Assembly (NCBI RefSeq): GCF_014633365.1
Contig: NC_068352.1
Coordinates: forward strand, 27,995,310 to 28,059,309
Direction of reading: 5' to 3'
DNA length: 64,000 nt
DNA from: Diospyros lotus
Taxonomy: Eukaryota > Streptophyta > Magnoliopsida > Ericales > Ebenaceae
The notes beneath the pieces are model-generated. The model saw only the letters and a program-made list of their open reading frames with translations. It ran no database searches and was not told where the DNA came from. This document shows positions 16,263-29,406 of the stretch, one piece after another. Every line of letters starts with the position of its first letter. Position 1 is the first letter of the stretch. Made by a program: the position numbers and the translations under genes.

Positions 16263-19059
16263 GGCGCAGGAATTAGCTTAGCCCAGCATAATTCTAGAAA
16301 TCAAAATTTGTCACCAAATAATGCGAGGAAATTAATATTTACATAATTTTTTATTTTATATATTAATTTTGTAATTTAAAAATTAAATTAAGCCTTCATC
16401 TGTTAAACTACACATCATTTCTAGAAAAATTAGTTAATAAATAAAGATTGCTATAACTTAGATGTAAAATAAAATATAGAAACAATAGGAAAAATGATAG
16501 CCCCGTTGAATCGGTCATTTGATGATTTATTTTCACTATCCAAATTTCAAAATGTCTCGATCGGTTATCAATTATTTTGGAAAAAAAATAAAAGAAACCT
16601 CCAAAAGTAATTAATGAGGCAGAGGGAGAGAGAGAAGGGGGGGAGGGGCCCACATTCAGCTCTCATCAATTTTGTAGTCTCTATGAGAAATATCAGTTGG
16701 ACTCATTGAAGGTTTGGTCGCTTCTTTTGAAATCCACCAAAAAGGGCAAAAGCAAGCTTGGGATATCTTCATTGTTCTCTCTCTGACGTGACGTGGCATT
16801 TAAAATTAATTCTCCAAAAGTAATTCTTAGAGCTAGTTGCTTACATTTATTTGGTCTCAGAACTAAAAAAGTAATTTTTTAAAATCATAAGCAAATAAGT
16901 CTCATTGGTTCCAAAACCAACTTTCTTGAAGAGAGATTATTTTGCCGTCATGATTTCTGAAGAAGTTACCTTTAATTTCAAACTGTTACTGTTGTCGTAG
17001 AATTAATGTTTATGCTAAGGTTTCAATTTTGTCATATATGATGAGCTACAAGACTTTTGTCATTACTCATTATTAGTATGACCAAGGGTAAATTTAGAAA
17101 GAGTTATCACTAATTGATTTCTGTTCCCCCCCGCCCCTTTTTTTTTTTAAAAAAAAAAAATAATCTTTAATTACATTATAACCCCTCAATTCTTTTTATG
17201 TACGTACCATACAAACAAAATTTTAGTATATTGTCATTGTCTTATAACAACTTTGGTGGGTGGTGATAGAATACCGATCATATCACTCAAGGGTTATATA
17301 ATATAATAAGGTATAAAAAGTAGATTGGTAAAAATGAGTATCACCGGCTTATATAAAATGCATATAAGTCTATTTTATTTATTTATTTTTATTAACACAT
17401 AATCACGAGCGTTCTCGCTGTTCAACTTCACAATTTAGCAGGAGAGGTAAATCAGATAACCCACAAGACAGATTTTGACTCCTAACACAATCACAAATGT
17501 GAGGGCAGTAAATATTTTTTATTTTTTAAGATTGTTCATTGTCTGCTGAACTATCTCCTAGGTAGGGTTCAAACACGAAAGCTGTGGCCCCAAAGAGCAA
17601 CACTCCAGTGGTTCTTTCTTTACCAGTTGATCTATGTTATGGCGGCAAAGTCTAACTTGTTCATTATCTTCATTGACAATTGAAGTGAGGATAAAAAAAA
17701 AAAAAAAATCATTGACACAGAGATATTCTAACGAGATAGCAATAGTTCATACCTTTCTAAACAATTTTCACCTGAAATAAGCATTGAAGAGCAATTTCGG
17801 ATGCTTAGGTTAACTCAAAGAAGAAAAAGGATAAAAAGAGAATAAAGACTTGATCAATCACCACTCATAGTTAACAAAATATATATTGGTATGAATTTTC
17901 TAACCGCCTCGCAACCTTTTCAACGATAAAGATAATGGACAAGTTAGAATTGATATAATGAATCTAATTACTTTTGATTTTTAGTAAGTAAAAAAAAAAT
18001 AAGATATCCAAAGATGGTGAAAAGAGACTGGAAATTAAAAGCTTGTTTTGTCTGGGAAAGGAGGAGAGAAGCTCCAACAAGTGGGGTCTGCCAAAGCCTA
18101 CAGACAGAGGAGGAACTAAATGAGATATGATTCCCAATATTTGCTGTCCAGGCAGTTGCAGAAGAGCTAGCCTTTTGGTGTGAAGTGTGAACGAAGGAAA
18201 TATTTTAAAACGTGGTTCAATTCATCTGCGACTCCTTTCTAAAAACCTACATAATTAGATGCAAACTATGTGTCATTAACTTTTATTCCTCTTTTCATGT
18301 TTATCTCAGTGGCCAAATTCATGAATTGAAGCTTAATTAATTGCCCCTTTCTTTCTGTTGCGTCAAAACATTCATTCTTTCTCGTAAAAAATATCACTGT
18401 CACGTTGTTTTAATGTTTTGACTATATATTTAAAATGAGCGCTTAATTATATCGTGAAAGTAGTGCCATTTTTTTTTTCTTTTGTGAAAGAAGATTTTAT
18501 ACTATGTTCTATTTTTGAGAAGATCGTTTAGGCCATTTTAGGTATTGATAATTAATTTTATTATTAATTTTATATTATTTTCCGTTAATTTTGTGGGTGA
18601 TTTTTTTTTTCTTTTTTACTTGTTGTAAGTATAACTTGTAATAATTGGAGACATGAAGTGTAACTTTGGCATCATTTGAACATGCATCTCCCCATTGAAA
18701 GTAAAGTTCAAATTGTGGAACTAGCAATAATGGGGACATGCAAGTGTGCTTTCAAGCATGCACTACTATCGCTCAAGGGAAAGGAAGGAAAACAATGAGG
18801 AGAAGAAAGCAAAGCATCCTTACAAAAGCTCTAAAGAAGTTTAGGTCTAAGTTGCTCTATTGAAATTCATAATCTATTACCTCCCAAGCATGGCTAAACC
18901 TCTTTAAGAGTTGAGTTTATTATATACTCTCGACTACTTAATTGGTAACTTTTTATAACCTATGTTATAACTCATTAAATGATCTTATAAAAGTACTCAA
19001 ATCAAACTAGTTTAAAAAATAAGCAATCCATAGCGTTACCTTGATTTTTTTTCTTTTTT

Positions 19060-19090
<31 letters not shown>

Positions 19091-19857
19091 TTGGTTGCTA
19101 GCTTTTGTTGACAAAGTTTGGGGGGAAATTCTGACATATCGGATTAAATGGGAACATATGCTAACGTGCAATGCCTTGCTTTGAATGTTTAGATTAATTG
19201 TTTGTTTTGGTGCTGATCAAAGCTGTACAGTGCTTGTAGGCATTTCTTGCTCATATATATATATAATTTATATTAACTAGCCGCAAACTAAGACTTCAAT
19301 TAATTTTGGTGCATGCCTTGGAGATCTGTTTAATTAAGAATGCCAGTATATATTTTACGCTATATAATTTTTCTTGACTTTAGCTTAGAATAGCAACTGT
19401 ATGAATGAACTTGGCAAAAATTACAATAAAATTGTTAGGAATACAAGTAGTATAATAATTAGCTCCAATGAGGGTAATTTGATGTAATTTATTAGTTAGA
19501 GATGCAAGTACAAAATGGTTTCTCTACATATAAGTCGACGTATATTGAAGTCTTAACTAATAACCACAAAAATTATTCAATAGGGCCACCTAATTAAGGA
19601 GTTGGCAATTAGACTTTTTACTCTTATTAATTAATTATTATATATCCGCCCATGTATTTTTTTAGTACTATACTAGCTATAATTCTACTCTGTCTTGTGG
19701 TGACATTTTCTGTACTATACTAGTTCAATGTTTATTTATTTCTAGACTAATATTAAATGAAGATGAGGCTTATGGAACAGAAAAATTTGTTTTGGTCTAC
19801 TTTGATCTGGTTGAAGTTAATTATTTACTTGTACAATAGACTAAATCATCATCATCA
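16263..19857. other. Gene-poor intergenic sequence
   Basis: AT-rich with homopolymer tracts, including an A/T switch at 17139-17161 and a T-run into G-run at about 19045-19090. Around 17400-17640 is a repeat-like segment of mixed composition containing GGGTTCAAACACG; I cannot place it in a family. No protein-coding exon seen. Confidence 0.4.
19070..19090 (+). repeat. T-run joined to a G-run of 21
   Basis: A T-rich tract changes directly into 21 consecutive G residues. Like the tract at 15667 it is not coding and its true length is uncertain. Confidence 0.85.
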
Positions 19858-19998
19858 TCATCCTTTTCTTCTTCTTCTTCTATCATAATATGGCCAGCCT
19901 TCCGCAGCGCGAATGGTGGGTGGAGTTTCAGTCCTCAGAGGAGACTTCTGTGAGACGAAACAGTCGCTTTTCCACTCAATACCCATGCCCTCAGACAT
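19858..19998 (-). CDS. Candidate small gene or exon, 46 residues
   Basis: The frame runs from ATG at 19998 to TGA at 19858. A strong acceptor (TGTTGTGTGCAG) ends two bases before the ATG, so it may be the second exon of a short gene with a 5'-UTR intron, or the last exon of a longer gene. The product starts MSEGMGIEWK, contains LRTETPPTIRAAEGWPYY and ends in five Arg, Lys, Gly. Composition is varied rather than low-complexity, and the segment is GC-richer than its kilobase-scale surroundings. I do not recognise the family, and see no membrane segment or signal peptide. The opposite strand also has a short open frame starting at a MASLPQREWW-like sequence, so strand is not certain. Confidence 0.45.
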   Translation of the reverse strand: MSEGMGIEWKSDCFVSQKSPLRTETPPTIRAAEGWPYYDRRRRRKG

Positions 19999-20003
19999 GG
20001 CTG

Positions 20004-23000
20004 CACACAACATATATTGGTTGATAATTAAATTAAGAATTAAGTATTAAGTGGTTGAAGAAGACTGGGATACTGGTGACGCACAGACGCGTATCAAAGT
20101 CCACAAAATGATATTATACTTAGCTTGAAGAAAACAATGTTGGAAAATCAGAATTCATACAGGACCACCCGATCTCTATCAATTTAAAAATCAACCAAAC
20201 CAACCCCTCGCAATTGTTACTAGTTCGTTGCCCATTATTCTATTAAAATTGTATTTCAGTCCCAATCAGTAAATTTCCATACACATAATGGTCCCTAATT
20301 TATGCATACTAATACTTTCAGAAAGGTTTGATCTTTGATAACATGTATGAAAAGCATATTCACTTAACTACAAAGTCAGGAATATATTAATTTATATTAT
20401 TCTTAAAATAAATACACACGCATGTCCATTATAAAATAATTTTGTTTCATTAACAAGTGGTGGACGACTCTTTTATTTTTTTTTGTTAATTATCGTTTAA
20501 TTAATTTAATTTAGCTTAATTAGGGTTTAAGCCACAAAGTTAGTAATTGAGGGGGTTTGAGTGAAATTTATCATTTTTTATTTTTTTTTCTTTCTATGTT
20601 TTGATGAACTTTTATAAAAATAAAAGATTTAGTTTTGGATAAAAAGTTGTCCCGTTAGCTTAAATATAATTGCTTTATATAATCATTATGATTATGAAAG
20701 TTTAAGTGTATATTTAATAAAAATTAAAGTTCTTTATATAATTGATACACAAAATAAAATTTATAAATTTTTTAGTAATTTATCAAAAACAAAAATTCTA
20801 TCAAAATAACTTAATGTGTAGAATAAGCCAAATATCATATACATTACTTGTTATAGCAGAAGATCAATGATGATAAACAACACTTTTATATAGAATGATG
20901 TGAGAGATTAACATCCGTGTACTAAAACAAAAAACCCATTAAAATGTAAACTCTAAGTATAAATATCATTTTCGTATTTAATAACATGCATAGTTAGGGG
21001 ACAGCTTGACAGAGTAGAAGAGAAACCCACAGATAGTTTCACACGGATTTGAATTTGGTTTAATTTAATTTAAATGTTGATTTGAATGAGGCATGGACGT
21101 GTAACCCTACAATCTCAAGCTCTTGCATTGTTTTCAACACTCTATTTATAGTTTAATGTGGTGATCATATGGGATATTTGTTAAAATAATGGGTTTCCAA
21201 AGTCACCTTAATCAATGAAGACCATTTGATCATTCACAACTTGAGAGAAAATAAAATAAAATGAAATTTTATTCCCAAAATAGCCCTTTAGGATTGGATC
21301 ACTGCCACTGCTACATTTTAGTCAATGTAGTCATGAATTAGGATAATCGAGTCTTCGTCGACTGTGGGATGGAAAGTTCCTGTAAGTTTGTGGGTGACAA
21401 TTCAGCCAACTTAGATCCCACGCCAAGCTATTTATGTTTTTTTATTTATTTATTAAATAAGGTTGTGTCATTCAAACTTAATTACAAATAATTGAGAATC
21501 AGGAACTTAAACTAAAGATTTTGAGTGTATTAATATTACTATTAAACTGTAACTCTAGTTAATTATATGGCTCCGTTAATGACTTTTAATTTCAGTTATA
21601 ATCTACTTAAAAATTAACTTCTATAAAAGTATATGTGTTGGGTTTAACAACCTAGCTATCAAACTTTTATCTCTCTATGCAAGTTAATTATATTAATTAA
21701 TTTAATTTATCTCTTAATTTTATTTATAATCTTATATTCTATAAAACACTTACTAACTTAGTTTCATTTCACATTTGGGATTGCTTTGGATGATCAGACG
21801 ACCAGTTTCATGGTTAGTAGGCATACAAAGTTGACAAATCTTCACCCACCACGTGAGAATCACTGATTTCCAAGAAGATTTAGATCTGATGAATGATCCA
21901 ACAAACCCATGATAAAATGGCAACATCATATATATAATTATATATGTGTGTGTATTTAATTTATATATATACTCATAATACATATATATATATATAATAG
22001 AAAAGTTTATCTGCCTAGGTTTCATGGGTGTGTAAGGTGCAGTATTTACTCCAAAAATTAATTCAAGCATTGAAAGAGGGACTGTTTGCCTCTGATTTTA
22101 GGGAATTCAAAGGTTTCTTCATGGACATGGCACTTCAAAAGTTAGCCCCATAATGTAAATATCAATAAGGATCAGAAAGGGACCTTTTTTTTTTTTTTTT
22201 TTTTTCTTTTCTAATACATACGTTACCATATATTAACGTAGTTAATGAACAAAAATATATTTGCGCATCATCTAAGGCATGTATTTATTGTACAGAAAAT
22301 TTTGCAATTTTATGAATTTTTTTGAATTTTTTATATTTAAATGTTCACACTTGTGTGTGTGTGTGTGTTTTCCGCTTTTTCTTGTTAAGCTAGTATTAAT
22401 GGACATTATGGCCTAATTAAAACTTCATCGCTCAGTTTATACATAAGTCTTGTCTAGGTTATTATAGATAATTAACATTTAATAAATTATAGTGATTAGA
22501 TTGTCAACCCCCCTTTTCTTCTTAGACTTTATGTAAGTATAGCTAGCAAGCGACCACCTAAATTTCATAGAGGGCAAGGCCTAATCTCTGTTCAAGCCTA
22601 ACTCTTATTAAACTACCACCTTAATAAATCTTCCCTTGTGTTTGATCAAGCAACTATATCCCAACATCTAAATGATATATAGGTAACACTAATGCCTTCA
22701 ACTTTTGATATTAGATCAGTCAAAATTGATCAAACTTGAGTTATCAAACCATACACTATACAACAAAAAAAAAATGACAATACCAAATCTTAATTTTACT
22801 AGATGAAGTTCATGATTACATGAATTTTGGCCAACAAGACATTTTCCTATTCTCGGAATTTTTTATTTTCTCTAGTTGTGAATTTTGTGAAGTCTTCCCA
22901 ATTAATTCATCACATGCAATAATTATTTAATCAAAGAACAGGGAGCAAGTCTCCTGAAACATGTGATTGTGTGAGTTGCCGTGGCCAAGCTTCGCACAAA

Positions 23001-25302
23001 AAGGCAGCAAATGAGGAAGCCGTTAGATGAAAATTTGGGAAGATAGTGGGGCGAATTTGATATTTGTCACAAACTTGAAGGAGGGTAGACCCAACCCTAA
23101 AAAAGTTGGTTCTAAGCAGCAGTCCAAAGAGTGTTAGTTGGGCCATCAAACAATTAATTCTTTATTAGTTTGGGGGGTGTTGTTTTCTTGTCTCGCACAT
23201 GCTCTTTTTCCATAGGTTTGGCTGCCTTTTGCCCTCACATAATTAGCTAGATTTTTTAAGCTACAAAGAATAGCTCTAATTACACCTTAATGTCATGAGT
23301 TTGAGATATATATATATATATATACACACTTAATTTAAATTTAATACTTAAGGTGATTACAATTTTTATTTTTTTGGATTGTGTAAAAAGGGATAATATA
23401 ATATTAAGAGATTCTTATTAGTGTTGGGTGAGTTAATTCTAATAATTCAAATAACATCATAAATTTTATTATCTCTTAAACTCCACTGGCAATATCTAAG
23501 GATCTTGCAAGATTCAATAGGTAAAGTGAGGATCATCTCTTAAGAGGATGTTTCAAACTTAAAGACTTTTCCCTGGTCAATTTATGCTTAATATTTAAAC
23601 TCAAGATCTTTCCTTGATCAATCTGTGCTTATATAATATATCATTTAAGAAATTAACTATCTACTTGACTTCAGTGGTAGAATTATGAACTCTTTCATCT
23701 TCTAATCCCAACTAGTGAAGGAAGACTACATATAGATGCAAGCAACGTTTAATGTCACTAGGTTCTAACCTTATTGATTCTTATTTCTTTTTGATTTTTT
23801 CAAACTACCCCATATGTTAAGTTCAAGTTTAATGTTACAAAACTTAAATTATAGGAGAATTCGGGTAGAATTTACCCTCCCATTAATTAAATTTTTAAAA
23901 GAGACCTGTAATTAATAGTTTACTGCAAATGAACTGATTTCACAAACTATTTTTCAAAAGTTTCTCTCAACACCTCTAGTTTAGAAAAACAACAAAAGAA
24001 AAGTATTTTTTTTTTTTTTTCAAATTTGAAATTGCTTTCATGCGAAAAGAAAAATTACATGAAGTTAACGAAAAGAAAGACAAAAATCATAATTCAAGAT
24101 GTCATTAAATATTTTGATTTGGTCCAATTTGTGCAAAGTATTAAACTAGGGTGGAAAATGTCAATAAAGGATATGCATATATAGATATATGTATGTATGT
24201 ATGTATGTATGATTGTATGTACACACATGTATAGCGCTAGCTCTAGAAAGAGGTGATGGGTTTAGCATTTAATTGAAGTCTAGAAGCTTAATAATGCAAG
24301 TAACATAAGATTAAAATCAATGAAAGTGGTTTAATTAAGTGGAGACGTAAAGTAAAACTAGGTTGACATGCATGCCTAAACAGTAACATCACACATGCAC
24401 AGAGTAATTGCAGGCGGCTGCTTAATTAAAAATCAAAACCAACTCCTCACCAAATCTGCCTTAAGTTAACCAGATGCCTGCCTTTGTGGCACTTTCTACA
24501 CAACCCCTCCAGATATCAAGGTGCGTTGATGATGTTGAAGTTGAACATCCAAGTCTCGTTCGAAACAACGACATTCAAACTCAAAATTTTAGTTCTTGTT
24601 CAAGCCTTGACTTTCGGTAAAATGCCATGATAACACATATAGAATACTTTATAGTTATTATTATTAACCAAGCAGCACAAAAAGTACAAGGAAAAAGAAA
24701 ACAATATTTATCAACTAAAAAGCTTTCCTGGCAATTCCAAGTGCAGCCAAAACAAGCTAACGGCCCAAAATTTTACCACGCAATTGTGGAAATTAAAGAG
24801 GTTTGAATTGAATGTTCACTTGGGATTAACAAAATAAGACTCAGCATAGACAGACATTGTGGAAAGGGTCTTAATTTGTTTTGATGGAAAAAAGTATGAT
24901 AAAGAAGCTCCACAGCTAAGCATTCAATTGCCCACATCTTCTACAGGGTCAAATGCAGGCTCTTATTGCCAAGATTTCAACCATCTTCACCATCAATGCA
25001 ACGCTTTCTTCCCAGCCATGACCCAGAAGCTGGGCTCAAACAAAGCGTATTCTTCTTCTTGGGATATTTATAGCATTCTTGCCCCACACACAGAGACCTA
25101 TTATAACAGTACAATTGGTCGAATTGACAGGTAAGAGAAAAATAAATGGATTAGGGGTCACGGATGCAACCCCACTCACAGACAACCAATTCAATTGAAC
25201 AAGAACATGCTTACAACTTCAAACCCCACCAGGAAACCCATTCCATCAAAATGAAAATGACACTCCCTGAGAAGAAGAAAGAAGAAGAAGAAGAAGTACG
25301 CA
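20004..25302. other. Gene-poor intergenic sequence
   Basis: Mostly AT-rich DNA with microsatellites: TA at 21930-21996, GT at 22351-22368, TA at 23307-23324, TATG at 24189-24214. A GC-richer patch at 22930-23150 is open on the minus strand for 72 codons but resembles no protein I know, and it contains no microRNA sequence I could recall. No credible gene. Confidence 0.4.
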
Positions 25303-25369
25303 TTAGTCAGATAAGGCCGACTCCCCGATGAGCTGCTGTTTCCTCAATCGCCATTCATCCCCTGGGGTC
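25303..25369 (-). other. Possible terminal exon fragment, unassigned
   Basis: On the minus strand, after an AG at 25370-25371, a frame reads TPGDEWRLRKQQLIGESALSD and then stops (TAA, 25303-25305). The acceptor lacks a pyrimidine tract, so support is weak. It could be an alternative last exon of the unassigned gene whose other segments lie at 25943-27059, or chance. Confidence 0.2.
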
Positions 25370-25942
25370 CTCGATCACGGATGGTTATGCTTCGCTACAA
25401 ATTTCTCTGGAAGTCACGTCTAAATTTCCCAGTTACCCGAGCTCCAAATGTTTTCTCCCTTCTTTTTTTTTTTTTTTTTTGGTCATCTTGGTTCGGACAA
25501 ATACTTGAGTCAAGCTCAATCCAGGTCATAGTAATCTGGGACAGTAAAAAAACTAGAACTTTCGACCATGCCTAATTGTTGAAATTTGAGGCATCTGTTC
25601 ATATAAGATAACATGTTGCCAGGATAAACGTCTTCAATTCATATGGACCTCCTAACACCTTCAGCTTATGTTCTCACCTCTAAAGCATTAACAGCCTGAA
25701 AGCCCAAAAGAAAATCAATAATATGTAACTTTTATGTCTCAAAAGAAGCAAGGGACTGTTCAAATTGTCTACCAATTCATGCACCTTCAGATCAACTTTC
25801 AACAGGACTACACTAATAATTTAACAAAAAATCCAGTTCGCACAAGATCATAATTAACACTAATCACACGAGCGGCTAATGTCTGAAAATTTTCGGTTTA
25901 CTCTGTAGCCGACTAATATTGGGCAGAATTTTACGTCCAATG

Positions 25943-26126
25943 TTAAATTAAGTCTTCTGGGCCATTTGGATGCCAGTCCATATGCTGCAAGCTATAGGGG
26001 ACAGAACTGTTGCCATCCATCATGGAACAAGATAGCTCCTTTGAACGTATAGAAGGTGCTACTTGTGCACCAATATCAACATACCGATCCAATTGGTCTC
26101 TGAAATCCATTTGGCTTTGGCCTAGA
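25943..26126 (-). CDS. Putative last exon of an unidentified minus-strand gene
   Basis: A good acceptor (GCACATCTTTCAG) is followed by 61 codons ending in TAA at 25943-25945. The residues include MDFRDQLDRYVDIGAQ, SIRSKELSCSMMDGN and a C-terminal DWHPNGPEDLI. Composition and codon variety look protein-coding and there is no repeat similarity. The exon needs an upstream exon ending in phase 2. I do not recognise the protein. The shadow frame on the plus strand is less convincing. The gene may be split or broken by the retrotransposons that begin near 27.5 kb. Confidence 0.4.
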
Positions 26127-26178
26127 CTGAAAGATGTGCAATTTTGTATAAAAAAGAAAAATCCGTGGAAATTAATTC

Positions 26179-26196
26179 TCTCTCTCTCTCTCTCTT
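26179..26196. repeat. (CT)n microsatellite
   Basis: Pure dinucleotide tract in the presumed intron of the unassigned minus-strand gene. Confidence 0.8.
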
Positions 26197-26915
26197 GAGA
26201 GTTCTATAGGAAGCAAGCGAAAGGTTGTAATAAAGGAAGAAAAATCTGGAAGCAGCTTTATGTAAATTAAAGTAAGAAAGATCTGGAAACTAGAAGCAGC
26301 AAAATGAGAGCCACAGGTCAATGACGGTAGCATTGCACTGTCAGTGAACAAATACAACTATTGTCTTCAACTATTGCAAACATCAATCTCCATCTTTCTA
26401 CAAATACAACTATTGTCTTCAACTATCAATTTATTTCACTATCGCTCTATATCTTCTAGGCTTTTGCCAATTATTCTTCCCTTTCAAACTAATCCTTAAC
26501 AATCCCAAAACTATATTTCCCATAAAAACTAACAATCGATCCCAAACTCATTCGAAATCCAAATTCCAAACCCTGCTATCCAAGCCCCCAAAAGTAGGGA
26601 AAAAAAAAAAAAAAAGCTCCATTCCTAAACTCATCTTATCTAATTTAAGTTTTTGCATCATGTTCTAGATTTTTGAATTTTCCAGAAGATTCTATTTCAT
26701 TCAGTTTGTCCAGACTCCCTAACATACACAATGCTTATAATTGATAAATAGCTTTTGGTAGCATGATTCGGTTAATGAGTTGAAATAATGAAGAAAATTT
26801 AACCCCAACAGAAAGAACTGAACTAACTTACATTTTAATGATTTAACCAATTATTTGCACAAGCAAGCTGATAGAAGCACTGCCTATATGAGTAATATTT
26901 CAGTCTGTAGCTTAC

Positions 26916-27059
26916 AGCCAACATTTGATGGAAAGGCCTCAGGAGAATCAAGCCCTATTGATTTCTGTTCAAATCCTCCCATGTTATCTCTTGGGGCAAT
27001 TAGTCTTCCATTAGCTTCAAGATTGGCTATTCTAGTTTCAGATTCTGATGAATTGTTAA
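26916..27059 (-). other. Putative internal exon of the same unidentified gene
   Basis: Open minus-strand frame between an acceptor-like TTATAAG and a GTAAGC donor. It reads NNSSESETRIANLEANG, then LIAPRDNMGGFEQKSIGLD and SPEAFPSNVG. It leaves one base at its 3' edge, whereas the exon at 25943-26126 expects two, so either an exon lies between or one border is wrong. Function unknown. Confidence 0.3.
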
Positions 27060-27539
27060 CTTATAAGGTTGAAATGAATTGGACATTCTACAAATGCTTA
27101 CCTTATTGGAATGGGTAATTGAGGAACCCGTTACCCTTCTATAAGTTTCCCCAAAAAAGCATGTGAACGAAGCAAAATGCCCTTGTTAGTTTTCTCTGGT
27201 CCCTCTTCTTTGTAATAAAGCTTCATGGGTGTTGTTCTCATTCTTACTAGCTTAAACTTTACAGGCAACAGGTGATAAAAAATGCTACAAAAGATTTAAA
27301 TCTACACAACTGATTAACGGAGGAAGAACTGGAGCAAATGCAGAAGCAAGAATATAGATAGCTTTTTCACAAAATTATCACACATCCTGAATGAATATTG
27401 TCTAGCGCAGTTGAAAGCTTAGCATGTGTGTTTTTGATTTTTCTTTAGTTGAAAGCTTACATAAATCTTCCTACCAACAGTTGACATCTTCTTTCATACT
27501 AGAAATCTTTGGAAGGTGCATTGGCTGTATCTTGTGCAT

Positions 27540-28342
27540 TTTGTTGGACATAAGAAGCGAAAGCTGGCAGCCAACTGTTGATTAAAAACCATTTCTTTGA
27601 AATCCACGGACTTGGCCACGGAAGTCCACAAATGTTGCCTAGTTTACATTCTAAACTCTCTATTGTATTCTTATGAAGCTTCAAAAAGCAGCATTTAACG
27701 GAGGGGCTGGAGGGTCATTTTGGCAACCCTCAGAACCACCCAAAATGGCTGTGTTTTGGGCCTCTGAGTGGATGGCCAAAACGGCAACCCCCTATGCTGT
27801 TTTGCTTGGCGTACTTACCTTGTCGCTTTGCCTGCTACTTGCCTAATCGTCGATGTTCTGCTATGACTTTATACGACCCGATCTCCACCGCTGGTGCTCT
27901 CTTTATATCCTCTACGGTGGCCTCAAGATCAGTAGCGCGCACAGCCTCCGATTACCTTCCTCTTGTTTGGTTTGATCTAATCATTCTCTGTAATTCCTTT
28001 CTCTCTCTGTACAGTTTACGAATATTTATTTTCTCTCTAGGGTTTGGCCTCTAACCTTTAGCTCTGTGGTTATGGGGCCGATCTAAATGTGAGAATTGTT
28101 TTGTACAGTGAAGGTTGAGAGTGAATCTGTGTATACTGAGGTTGTAATTGTTTTTGTTCCAATTGTGGAGTGAGCTCTCTTTGTCAGAGCTCAATGTGGA
28201 TGTAGCCCTCGTTAACGGGTGAACCACAGTAAATCTTTTGGCATTTTGTGTTTGATTTATTTTGATTATTGCATGCTTACAGTATTGAATATCATGTGTT
28301 TGCTGCTTTGAGTGTTTGGTCGAGGCTTATCTTTGCACAACA
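27540..28342 (+). repeat. 5' LTR of the copia element (upstream edge uncertain)
   Basis: The right edge is fixed by CAACA directly before the primer-binding site. A TATA-like CTTTATATCC lies at about 27899-27908, which fits an LTR promoter, and downstream sequence is CT-rich. The left edge is not fixed because the 3' LTR is missing; TGTTGG at about 27542 is one possible start, and anywhere to about 27900 is conceivable. Confidence 0.45.
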
Positions 28343-28343
28343 G

Positions 28344-28356
28344 TGGTATCAGAGCC
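28344..28356 (+). other. Primer-binding site matching initiator tRNA-Met
   Basis: TGGTATCAGAGCC is the standard site complementary to the 3' end of initiator tRNA-Met used by plant copia elements. It fixes the element's plus orientation and the end of the 5' LTR. Confidence 0.9.
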
Positions 28357-28611
28357 ATTTCTCTGGTAATCATCGTTAGGGTTTTCGAAGCTTTTGCTAT
28401 TTCATCTGTCGAGTCATATTTTTCTTTTACTTGTGTTGGTCTAAGGCTCTAGGGTTTGCTATGAGTCTTTGTCAGTCAAAGGTTTGCTGTGTGAGTCTCT
28501 GTCGGCGTCTAGGGTTTTAGGGTTCCTTCGTGCAAAGCGAAGATAACATCAACCCGATATGATATTGGTACATTTGACGAGAAAAATGACTTTGGTAGTT
28601 GAAAAAAGAAG

Positions 28612-29403
28612 ATGAGAGTTCTGCTTTCTCATCACAAAGTGCTTATTGCACTTGAGCCTGACGACAGAAAGTGGTCAGCAGATCAGTTGGCTAGAATTGA
28701 TGAGGTAAGAGAAGAAGCATTTAATCTTCTTTTTTTACACCTTAGTGATAGTGTTATTCGTAAAGTTGATGGCATAAATTCTTCTATTGAACTGTGGAAC
28801 AAACTAGAATCATTATATTCTGTATTGTCTACTCCTAACTTAGTTTATTTAAAGGGAATGTTATTCAACTTTAAAATGAATGTTTCTAAATCTATGGATG
28901 AAAACATAGATAAGGTCACCAAGCTTGCTTTATTATTAAGAGGAACAGATCAAACCCTGGGTGATACCAGTGAGGCTATGATTCTTTTAAACTCATTGCC
29001 TGAAAAATATAATGTAGTCAAGCATGCTCTTCAATATACTGGAATTGTACCTAGTCTAGATTTAGTCATATCTGGAATTAATGCTAGGGAACTTGAATTA
29101 AATACATCTAAGAAGCCTGCTAATAACTTGTTTGTGAAAGGCAAATTTGAAAAGAAAAATAACTCGGGTAATGGAGATCAATCTGGTGGTTTTGGGAATA
29201 AGGGTAAAAACAAAGAAAAGAAGGGCAAACAAAAACCTAAATGGAAATGTTATCATTGTGGGAAAGAGGGGCATATTAAAAAATATTCTTATGACCTTTT
29301 ACGAAAACAAAAACAAGGAGGTAATGCAACCATAGCTGCAAGTAATTCTAACACTTTAGCTGAAGTTCTGACTGTTTCTAATGAAACTGTAACTAATGAA
29401 TGA
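28612..29403 (+). pseudogene. Copia gag with damaged zinc knuckle
   Basis: 263-codon frame. The N-terminal part resembles the UBN2-type copia gag (DRKWSADQLARIDEV, LWNKLESLYS, ILLNSLPEKY). A Lys/Gly-rich linker precedes the knuckle CYHCGKEGHIKKY, in which the last Cys of the CX2CX4HX4C motif is replaced by Tyr. The frame ends at a TGA directly before the protease region, where intact copia elements read through. The ATG may not be the original start. Confidence 0.85.
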
Positions 29404-29406
29404 ATT

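Noticed and set aside
22931..23149. 72-codon minus-strand ORF and a possible microRNA precursor
   Set aside because: No protein family recognised, no splice or promoter signals, and none of the conserved plant microRNA sequences I know is present.
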